DNA of 9,304 nt from an uncultured Sphingorhabdus sp. (lineage in GTDB: Bacteria > Pseudomonadota > Alphaproteobacteria > Sphingomonadales > Sphingomonadaceae). The position numbers and the translations under genes are program-made. The stretch lies in contig CALMYW010000047.1 of NCBI GenBank assembly GCA_937873665.1, positions 1 through 9,304 of the forward strand, in the 5' to 3' direction. The stretch's first letter is position 1. Each line of letters opens with the position of its first letter. A model generated the notes under the pieces. That model ran no database searches. It saw only the letters and a list, made by a program, of their open reading frames with translations, and was not told where the DNA came from. Of this stretch, positions 1 to 6,481 are shown piece after piece.

Positions 1-18
1 TACATGTCGGTCAAGTGA
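1..18 (+). CDS. Last codons of an upstream gene (5' part outside the window)
   Basis: The first 18 bases can be read as Tyr-Met-Ser-Val-Lys-stop and are followed at once by a rho-independent terminator, which is how a gene end should look. The same five codons, stop and terminator recur at 8077-8094, where the reading frame stays open for another 43 codons upstream. That supports the frame, but the gene itself lies left of the window and its product cannot be named. If the central block is an insertion, this copy should belong to the intact target gene. Confidence 0.4.
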   Translation, partial: YMSVK

Positions 19-29
19 AGCTCGCCACG

Positions 30-67
30 CCAACAAAAAAGCCGCCTCCGGGCGGTTTTTTTTATGG
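30..67. terminator. Rho-independent terminator, left copy
   Basis: An A-tract (35-40), GCCGCC (41-46), TCCG loop (47-50), GGCGGT (51-56) and a run of eight T (56-63) form a classic GC stem with U-tail. The A-tract on the other side would let it work in both directions. The last stem pair is G-U rather than G-C, and the outer CCAAC/GTTGG arm seen in the right copy is degraded here. It should end transcription coming from the gene left of the window and insulate the protease operon. Confidence 0.85.
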
Positions 68-108
68 TTCGAAGGACATTATTGTTCCGAAAGTCCTCAA
101 AAAAAGGC

Positions 109-165
109 GAGAGCCAAAGTTGGATCCGGTTGTCGAAGCCTTGCGACTCGAGCGATTTGGCTCTC
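109..165 (+). promoter_or_regulatory. 10-bp inverted repeat in the leader region of the protease operon
   Basis: GAGAGCCAAA at 109-118 is the exact reverse complement of TTTGGCTCTC at 156-165, with a 37-base interval that itself contains a short GTCG/CGAC pair (132-135/144-147). It lies about 150 bases before the protease start. It could be a transcribed leader hairpin or a binding site for a dimeric regulator. No T-run follows it, so it is not an obvious terminator. No convincing -35/-10 pair was found between 64 and 312. Confidence 0.4.
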
Positions 166-299
166 TTCTGCCGAACCTAGGGACTGGCAACTCGGCTCGA
201 ACTCCCATGAGCCGTGCCATACTTTGATTCGCTTGTTTGATTTTCTATTCCCTCTCTGTAGACCCGTGCGATTGTTGATTGCACTACGCAAAGAGTGGC

Positions 300-305
300 A
301 AGGAG
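300..305 (+). promoter_or_regulatory. Ribosome binding site deciding the protease start
   Basis: AAGGAG at 300-305 lies seven bases before the GTG at 313. The other in-frame GTG at 295 has no comparable site, and it would add six residues before an otherwise well-formed signal peptide. The 313 start is therefore preferred. Confidence 0.75.
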
Positions 306-312
306 CGCAGCT

Positions 313-1563
313 GTGTCGCATCGATTTTGGAGAACACTTTTCAGCGTGGCCATCAGCCTGACTTCGGCAGCCGTTTTGGCACAGCCCAAGTTGGATTCAG
401 TGGCGGCCACCGGCCCAATGGGTAGTGGTGTCGAAGTTCCCTTTGACGCCACTACCGCTTTGCATCCCGACTTGGTCGCGATTCCCTTCCATCTCCAACC
501 CTCGTCCCGTTCCGCCAAAGTCTTGGACGGCTTGCTGTCTGACCAACCCGGAAATCGGCGTGGCGCGCAAGAGGCAAAGCTATACCGCAAGGTGTCGCCG
601 TCAGTTGTGCTGATCGTGACCAAGAGCGGCCTGGGTTCGGGGACCCTACTCAACGCCAATGGCGACATCCTGACCAATTGGCACGTTGTCGGAGCTAACG
701 CGACCGTCGACGTCGTTTTCAAGCCCCAGCAGGACGGGGGACAAATTACCAAGGCTGACGTGCGGCCGGCCGAGGCTCTGCGCATCGATGAAGTAGCCGA
801 CCTGGCTCTGATTCGTGTGAAGCACATTCCACCTGGCGTCGAGCCGGTGCCGCTTGGGCAGGGCAACGAAGTCGAGGTCGGCTCAGATGTGCATGCGATT
901 GGTCATCCGACTGGCGAAACGTGGACCTATACGAAGGGCGTTGTTTCGGCGGTACGACCCGACTACAAGTGGACTACTGAAGATCGAACCCAGCATCAGG
1001 CAACGGTGATTCAGACGCAGACACCCATCAATCCAGGGAACTCGGGTGGACCGCTCCTGACCGACGATGGAAAGCTCATCGGTGTCAACAGTTTCAAAGC
1101 CAAAGGCGAAGCGCTTAACTTTGCGGTCGCCGTTGGCGAAGTCCGGCGCTTCCTCTCTGGCAATGCGTCGCGTGCAGCAGGACGTTCACAGCCGCAAGGG
1201 ACTGCCGCCTCGGCCGGCGCAGGCTGCAAACCACGCTCCCTGTACCAACGCGAAAACAAAAAAGATGGATTCCGAGTTACTGGAGTCGATCTGAACTGTG
1301 ACGGAAAAGCAGATGCTGAACTGCGTGTGCCGGTCGATCCAAAAGAGCCAATGGTGTATGCGGTCGATCGCAATGGCGATGGACGGCCTGATGTATTAGT
1401 TTTCAGCGAGCGCCGGGAGGCTTACTGGGAACTCTCTCTGTGGGACAACGACTTTGACGGGAAGTGGGACATGGTTGGCATCCACGAAAAGGGCGAAATC
1501 GAGCCAACGTACTATGAGACCTACGCACGATGGTCGGCGAGGGTGGCGAAGCAGACAAAATGA
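313..1563 (+). CDS. Secreted HtrA-like trypsin-family serine protease with C-terminal calcium-loop repeats
   Basis: Predicted 416-residue exported endopeptidase. Residues 1-23 form a signal peptide (basic MSHRFWR, hydrophobic core, VLA|Q cleavage), so it acts in the periplasm or outside. Residues about 89-285 are a chymotrypsin-fold S1C domain: His124 in TNWHVVG, Asp163 in ADLALIRV and Ser244 in NPGNSGGPL make the catalytic triad, so the enzyme should be active. There is no PDZ domain, unlike typical DegP/DegS. A low-complexity Ala/Ser/Gly linker (about 286-318) leads to a C-terminal part with three Asp-rich loops, DLNCDGKAD (326), DRNGDGRPD (352) and DNDFDGKWD (378), spaced exactly 26 residues apart and resembling calcium-binding DxNxDGxxD loops. 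The stop overlaps the start of the CHAT gene (ATGA), implying translational coupling. The protease assignment is firm; the substrate is unknown, and the neighbouring CHAT protein is an attractive but unproven candidate. Confidence 0.93.
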   Translation: MSHRFWRTLFSVAISLTSAAVLAQPKLDSVAATGPMGSGVEVPFDATTALHPDLVAIPFHLQPSSRSAKVLDGLLSDQPGNRRGAQEAKLYRKVSPSVVLIVTKSGLGSGTLLNANGDILTNWHVVGANATVDVVFKPQQDGGQITKADVRPAEALRIDEVADLALIRVKHIPPGVEPVPLGQGNEVEVGSDVHAIGHPTGETWTYTKGVVSAVRPDYKWTTEDRTQHQATVIQTQTPINPGNSGGPLLTDDGKLIGVNSFKAKGEALNFAVAVGEVRRFLSGNASRAAGRSQPQGTAASAGAGCKPRSLYQRENKKDGFRVTGVDLNCDGKADAELRVPVDPKEPMVYAVDRNGDGRPDVLVFSERREAYWELSLWDNDFDGKWDMVGIHEKGEIEPTYYETYARWSARVAKQTK

Positions 1564-4500
1564 ATTTTCAGCACCTGTCAGGCCTGTACAGAAAGCTACT
1601 GGCAGTTGCGGTTGCGTTCAGCGTGTCGCTGGCGTGGGCACAATCGCCCCCCCAAGCTCAAATCAGTTCATTTTCGGAAGCGCGGGATCAAGCCCTCAGT
1701 CGGTATTTCTCGGGGAAGCCCGTCGCTGCAATTGTGGAATTGCGTCAAGCGGTACGAAAGCTAGATCGTGAGTCCGAACCGGACTTGGTTACGGACGCAT
1801 ACATGATGATCTTGGACATGTGTGTCGACGTTCGCGACGGACTGTGTTTGCTTGAAATCACCACAGACCTGAGAGATGCGCCACCTCGGCCGCTGTCCAA
1901 AGTAGAGAAACACCGTGTTGCTTGGTCCGGGATTGCGTCATTTCAGTTTGGTGTGGGACTGTTGGATAAGAATGTGGACGTAATCGAGAAAGTGGGGCCC
2001 AGCAGCATCGATCCAGTCACGAACCCGTTGCTCTATATCGAGGCCAGCTTTCGCGCGGCATCCATTCTGGTAGAAAAAGGTCGCCTTGTCGCAGCGCGGC
2101 TGTGGCTTGACGCTGGTCTCTCTGTCTTGCTAGCACATGGACAGTTTGGGGATTACAAGCTTGCGGTCAACTTGCTGCGCGCGATCAAACTGCTCAACGA
2201 CACCGAGCAATTTGCCCGGAGCTCCTACTACTGGAGCATTGCGGAGCCCTACCTGAGGACCGTGATTGCACCGAAGTCCATCTATGCGCTCCAGTTTCAC
2301 TACGAGATGTTTCGTGCCGCTGAACAAAACGGCCTTTCGAATTTGGTCGAAATGAGCGCTCGACAGGGTATCCAACTGCTAGAGGAACTCGATTTGCCCG
2401 AGTACTTGGCCAATTGGTATCGCGACAACTTCGTACTCAGCGCCGCAGCCACTTGTGCCATCGAAGAAAAATTCGCTTGCGCAGAGTACTTTCTTGCAGC
2501 TCACTCGTTGGCGGGCGGAAAGAAACCGTTGCTTGACAAGAGTGGACGCATGGAGTCTTTACGCGCAGGTGAGTTCATTCTGGCTACGGCGCTGACCCAT
2601 GGGTTCCAAGGCAAACAACCACCCGCAGAATGGCGTGGCGCCATTGAAGATTTTGCTTCGGCATCGGACAAGGACCCCACCCAGCGGGCTTACGCAACTT
2701 GGGTGGCTGCGCTCTATGAACAAATGGACCAACCCGGTGAAAAGAAGGCTAATCCTCGCTTCCTTGAGGCTGCCCGCTTGCGCCTGCTGGCCATAGAGAA
2801 CACCAAAGGTGGCATTGCCAACTGGCATTGGTTGCCAAACATCTATGACCGCGTGATACTCGGGATGGCAGCGATCACCATTGCCGGTCTTCCCAGACCG
2901 ACGGAATCAGAACGAGAGATTGCTGCGCAGGCCATTGATGTCGGCAATCGCACGGCGCGACAGTTGGGCGTCAACGCGCTGGGTGCAATGGCTTCGATGA
3001 AAGATCCTCAGCAGCACTCGCAGGTTCAGGCTCTAAGCCAGTTGATTGTGCGCTTCGCATCGTGGGAAAAATCACGATTGCGCGAACTACTTGCCGCTGA
3101 CGGCAAGGCTCGAAATGATCCCGAAGCCTTCAAGCAGAACGGGAAGCGGCGATTGAATTTCGTTGACTTTGTCACTCGAATCGGTGCCGCTGCTTCCGCG
3201 CTCCCGGCACGCGCAACAAATATTGTCCCGAAAGTGCCCGAGATTCAGCGACTGCTTGATTCTGACGAAGTGTTGGTCAGTCGCGCGGCCTTTGCCGGGA
3301 TGGCCGGGTTTGTGTGCCTGCGAAATAACCGCATCGCCGTCGCTGCCACAGAACGCAATAGCCCCGATGACATCGGGAAACTGGAGACCGATAGTCGGCT
3401 GCTACGCAACGCCCTCACCGAGGACACGGCACCGTCCCCGCAACTGGATGCCCAGTTTCCGTTTCCAAGCGTTGCGCGTCTCTACCGGTTTCTTTTCGCA
3501 CCTGTAGCGAGCAATTGCGTGAGGCCCGGCGAGCATGTGATCTGGGTAGACGCTAGTCACTCGACATTTCCGGTGCACGCGCTGTCTGCCAATACGCCGC
3601 CAGGCCAGGACGGGAGTTACGACCTGTCAAAGGCACGCTGGTTGGGCCGGGAATACGCGTTCTCCTATGTCGTGTCGCTGCATCACTTTGCCGGGGGACG
3701 GTACCGTGCGCACCAAACGGATCTTGCAACCGCGTACCTGGGTATCGGCAACCCCGTGTTGTCGGCAAGAGGGCCGGACGGGACGACCTTTGGGGAGAAG
3801 ATCGCTGCACGCAGTGCCCGATCTGCTACCGCTGGGCTAGTTTCCCTTAGCGCCCTTCCGGAGACCGAGACGGAGATCCGGGAACTGGCGAAGGTCTTTC
3901 CAAATAGCCGTGCAAAGGTCTTGCTTGGTCCCGACGCCACGGAGGCCAAATTTCGCGGGCAATTGCTGAGCGAATATGGTGTCATTCACTTTGCCACTCA
4001 CGGCTTGATTTCCGAGGAATTGCCTGGGCTCACCGAGCCAGCGCTGGTGTTGACGCCGAGTACAGAGCGCTCAACGGCGGACGACGGGCTACTCACAGCC
4101 TCTAAGGTCTCGCAACTGCCGCTACGGGCTCGTTTGATTGTTCTATCGGCTTGCAACACGGCAAATTTCTCGGTCGCGACCTTCGGCAACGAGTTTCAAG
4201 GGTTGAGCACTGCTTTCCTCATGGCCGGCGCCCCTTCGATGATGTTGACGCTCTGGCCCGTTGATTCGACTGCCAGCGAAGTCATCGTCCGGCAGGCTGT
4301 CTCCGACGCTGCTGCTTCGGGATCGACCGTCGCCAAAGCGCTTTCCAACTCGCTTTTCAAACTGGCCGAGGAGACAGCTAACCCAGCTTATTACCACCCA
4401 CGGTTCTGGGCTCCGTTCGTCATTTTCGGGGACGGTGCCGTGCGTTTGAAACAGGTCGAACATACGTCGCCGGCGCGACCCAGGTTAGAGATTCAAACTT

Positions 4501-5660
4501 TTGATCAGTTTCGGGAAGGTGGTGAGTTCACCTCCATCCTTTCGGTGCCGGGGACCCCCGACCTTATCGTTTCAGGATTCGCGGACAAAGAAAACGGACG
4601 CTTCAAGGCCATCGTTCAAAGGATTGGCCCGACTGGCGACGTCCGGTGGACCAGGTGGCGCGCAGACATCGGTAGCGGCAGCGCGGTTCTGTGGAACGAT
4701 TCGATCTTGGCTTCAGGCTTTGACTACGAGACAAATGGTTGGCGCGGCGTACTTACAAGGTATACGCTGGACGGCCATCCCATCTGGGAGCGTCGGCTTG
4801 ATGCAGATACCTTCGTTATGGCGATGGCACCGCGTGGCGAAGAAATGAATGTAGTCGCGTTGCCTGGAGCGTGGGAGACTTCGGCCAAGTCTCAGGTTCG
4901 GCTGTTTCGCGTCAACTCAGACGGCACCGTCAGGAAAGTTATCACTTTGCTTTTGAAGGGACGGTTGCCAATAGTGCCAAACAGGGCGATCGTGAAGGTT
5001 GAAGGCGCGACGACAACTGTGTGGATTTCTTCTTTCTTTCTTGATAGCTTTCTTGATAGCGATAAAGATCGGTTCAGGCTCGACCCATACTCCGTGCGCA
5101 GGGATTGTGGATTACGGAAGATTACCTTACGGGTCACCGTCTCGAACGAAACGGACGAGGTACTGGACAGGCAGCCGCTTTCCGGCATAGATGCACGCGC
5201 TTTCAGTCAGCTTGACTCTACCGGCTACATCGGCGGCTCTTTCGAGGTCGGATGCATGAATATGGCACGTGCCGTGATCGCCGCCACGCCAGATATAAGA
5301 GATCCGGTCTACGAAGGGCCACCTGGTTTCTCGACCTTCATCAGCACAATAAGCGCAACGAGTCGGGGGGCTCTAATCGGCCTGGGATTTGCCCGGCTAC
5401 AAGTGAACGCGTTGGAAAGCAGCACACAGGCTGGTGTTGGGTTGGAAGTCGCGAGCTTCGCTAATACCCAGACCGACGAATTGAGGCCTTGGTTCATCGT
5501 GCGCGTAGATCCCAAATCCAGGGTGTCTTCGGCCTACCCCTTCGGGACGGGCTCCGACTTAAGACTGGCAAGCTCTACCATGTTCGACGATGGAATTGTG
5601 GCCGCAGGCAGTTTGGGCGGCCATCCGGTCCTATTGCGGGTTACCTTGCCTGAACCTTGA
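1560..5660 (+). CDS. Exported CHAT-domain caspase-like protease with helical N-terminus and probable beta-propeller C-terminus
   Basis: Predicted 1366 residues from the ATG at 1560, which overlaps the protease stop by ATGA. An ATG 30 bases upstream is in frame but would bury the signal peptide. Residues 1-27 are a clear signal peptide (RK, hydrophobic core, AWA|Q). Residues about 30-550 are helix-rich and TPR-like, as in many CHAT proteins, though the repeats are degenerate. Residues about 565-960 are a CHAT domain (clan CD, caspase-like): His814 in HFATHG and Cys865 in VLSACNT are the catalytic dyad, followed by the family's DGLLTA, GAPSMMLTLWPVD and WAPFVIFGDG signatures. The remaining ~400 residues show blade-like repeats such as DVRWTRW, GHPIWERRL and IVAAGSLGG, suggesting a beta-propeller of the delta-60/PQQ-like kind for binding. 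CHAT proteases elsewhere (for example TPR-CHAT/Csx29) cleave a dedicated partner; here the export signal places the reaction outside the cytoplasm. An in-frame 12-bp tandem duplication lies at 5037-5060. Confidence 0.92.
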   Translation: MNFQHLSGLYRKLLAVAVAFSVSLAWAQSPPQAQISSFSEARDQALSRYFSGKPVAAIVELRQAVRKLDRESEPDLVTDAYMMILDMCVDVRDGLCLLEITTDLRDAPPRPLSKVEKHRVAWSGIASFQFGVGLLDKNVDVIEKVGPSSIDPVTNPLLYIEASFRAASILVEKGRLVAARLWLDAGLSVLLAHGQFGDYKLAVNLLRAIKLLNDTEQFARSSYYWSIAEPYLRTVIAPKSIYALQFHYEMFRAAEQNGLSNLVEMSARQGIQLLEELDLPEYLANWYRDNFVLSAAATCAIEEKFACAEYFLAAHSLAGGKKPLLDKSGRMESLRAGEFILATALTHGFQGKQPPAEWRGAIEDFASASDKDPTQRAYATWVAALYEQMDQPGEKKANPRFLEAARLRLLAIENTKGGIANWHWLPNIYDRVILGMAAITIAGLPRPTESEREIAAQAIDVGNRTARQLGVNALGAMASMKDPQQHSQVQALSQLIVRFASWEKSRLRELLAADGKARNDPEAFKQNGKRRLNFVDFVTRIGAAASALPARATNIVPKVPEIQRLLDSDEVLVSRAAFAGMAGFVCLRNNRIAVAATERNSPDDIGKLETDSRLLRNALTEDTAPSPQLDAQFPFPSVARLYRFLFAPVASNCVRPGEHVIWVDASHSTFPVHALSANTPPGQDGSYDLSKARWLGREYAFSYVVSLHHFAGGRYRAHQTDLATAYLGIGNPVLSARGPDGTTFGEKIAARSARSATAGLVSLSALPETETEIRELAKVFPNSRAKVLLGPDATEAKFRGQLLSEYGVIHFATHGLISEELPGLTEPALVLTPSTERSTADDGLLTASKVSQLPLRARLIVLSACNTANFSVATFGNEFQGLSTAFLMAGAPSMMLTLWPVDSTASEVIVRQAVSDAAASGSTVAKALSNSLFKLAEETANPAYYHPRFWAPFVIFGDGAVRLKQVEHTSPARPRLEIQTFDQFREGGEFTSILSVPGTPDLIVSGFADKENGRFKAIVQRIGPTGDVRWTRWRADIGSGSAVLWNDSILASGFDYETNGWRGVLTRYTLDGHPIWERRLDADTFVMAMAPRGEEMNVVALPGAWETSAKSQVRLFRVNSDGTVRKVITLLLKGRLPIVPNRAIVKVEGATTTVWISSFFLDSFLDSDKDRFRLDPYSVRRDCGLRKITLRVTVSNETDEVLDRQPLSGIDARAFSQLDSTGYIGGSFEVGCMNMARAVIAATPDIRDPVYEGPPGFSTFISTISATSRGALIGLGFARLQVNALESSTQAGVGLEVASFANTQTDELRPWFIVRVDPKSRVSSAYPFGTGSDLRLASSTMFDDGIVAAGSLGGHPVLLRVTLPEP
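5037..5060 (+). repeat. Perfect 12-bp tandem duplication inside the CHAT gene
   Basis: TTTCTTGATAGC occurs twice back to back (5037-5048 and 5049-5060), adding Phe-Leu-Asp-Ser twice (residues 1160-1167) without shifting the frame. It lies in the probable propeller region, just before an acidic stretch DSDKDRFRLD. Exact identity suggests recent slippage. Confidence 0.9.
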
Positions 5661-5668
5661 ACGCCATT

Positions 5669-6481
5669 TCACTGCGCCAACATCGCTCGCAGCCTTTCGA
5701 TCTCCCTGTCACGGTTGTATGTCAGTCCGAAATCTTGGAATAGCTCTGCCTTCAAATACGCTCTGCCTGACTCGTTAATGGATTGGTCGGAATTGATCGC
5801 ATTCAGCGCCTCCTTGAAACCTCGCAACTCAGCGGCATCGGTGACAAAGCGCCCGGTGAAGGTCCCCCGTGGACTGTAGACTGTCCATTGGTACAACGCA
5901 CCATCCTGCAAGGCAGACCGCAGGACGATAAATTTTTCAGGCGCGCGCACGAATTCAATGACAGATGGGTTCGTGGTCCCTGTCTGGCGAATCTCCAGCT
6001 TGGTCGCACCCGCGACGCGTTTGTCGGCCTGTAGAGAAAAGACGAGGTCGTCATCGCCGAGAAAAATCGATCCCGTGGGGAACCCTTCTATGGAGGCGCC
6101 AGCACGCGTCATGCCCGGTCGCGTCTGTACATCCCCACGTAGCAGCAGCACCACAGTGGGCGCGATACCCGTTCTCGTGCCTGCCAGCACTGTGGGGGGC
6201 CTAATGACGACGTTCGGCTTGATGTCCATGCAGGAGCGCCGCCCATTGCTACCACCGAAGCACATGGTGACGCCTTCGGACTTTGTTAGTAACTCTGAGC
6301 AGTTCGGCAAGCGCGCAGGCACAGTGACGGACTGTCCATCAACGACGACCGGTGTATCAGCCTTTCCAAGCAAGACACACGGCACAGCGTCCTGAGCAAT
6401 CGCTTGCTGCCCGCAACTAGCCGTCAGTCCCAGCGCCAGCACAAAAATCCTAATGACTGAAGAAGAGTATCCAGAGTCCAT
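5669..6481 (-). CDS. Exported protein of unknown family, possibly a lipoprotein
   Basis: About 270 residues from the ATG at 6481; a TTG at 6487 would add two. The family is not recognised. The N-terminus is a signal peptide with hydrophobic core VIRIFVLALGLTASC. Cys23 in LTASC could be a lipid-anchored cysteine (imperfect lipobox), or signal peptidase I could cut after AIA (29). The body has four further cysteines within about residues 35-85 that could form disulphides, beta-rich middle segments (VVIRPPTVLAG, VVLLLRGDVQTRPG) and a helical, charged C-terminus. It overlaps the end of the CHASE2 gene by 32 bases and is surely co-transcribed with it, so a periplasmic partner or ligand-binding accessory of that sensor is the natural guess. 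Its stop is 8 bp from the stop of the convergent CHAT gene. No Shine-Dalgarno sequence marks the start, so the exact N-terminus is uncertain. Confidence 0.8.
   Translation of the reverse strand: MDSGYSSSVIRIFVLALGLTASCGQQAIAQDAVPCVLLGKADTPVVVDGQSVTVPARLPNCSELLTKSEGVTMCFGGSNGRRSCMDIKPNVVIRPPTVLAGTRTGIAPTVVLLLRGDVQTRPGMTRAGASIEGFPTGSIFLGDDDLVFSLQADKRVAGATKLEIRQTGTTNPSVIEFVRAPEKFIVLRSALQDGALYQWTVYSPRGTFTGRFVTDAAELRGFKEALNAINSDQSINESGRAYLKAELFQDFGLTYNRDREIERLRAMLAQ

Larger units (their letters stand above)
1..69 (+). repeat. Left copy of the 69-bp direct repeat flanking the 8-kb block
   Basis: Bases 1-55 are identical to 8077-8131. With three substitutions (positions 56, 63 and 64) the match continues to 69/8145, and it breaks down from base 70. 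The repeat contains a stop codon (16-18) and a terminator. Since the window begins inside it, the true left limit is unknown. All three mismatches fall in the right arm or tail of the terminator hairpin, where this copy is the less perfect of the two. Confidence 0.85.

Noticed and set aside
15..227. Small open frame beginning in the left repeat (GTG at 15)
   Set aside because: It reads straight through the rho-independent terminator and has no ribosome binding site; the same frame start recurs in the right repeat only because the DNA is repeated.
177..866. 229-codon open frame on the minus strand
   Set aside because: Lies antisense to the protease gene, whose catalytic motifs and signal peptide are unambiguous; the translation has no recognisable domain.
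1130..1260. PDZ domain after the serine protease domain
   Set aside because: The segment is an Ala/Gly/Ser linker leading directly to the Asp-loop repeats; no PDZ carboxylate-binding motif or sufficient length is present.
5958..6395. 145-codon plus-strand open frame
   Set aside because: Antisense to the small exported protein gene, which has a proper signal peptide and operon overlap.
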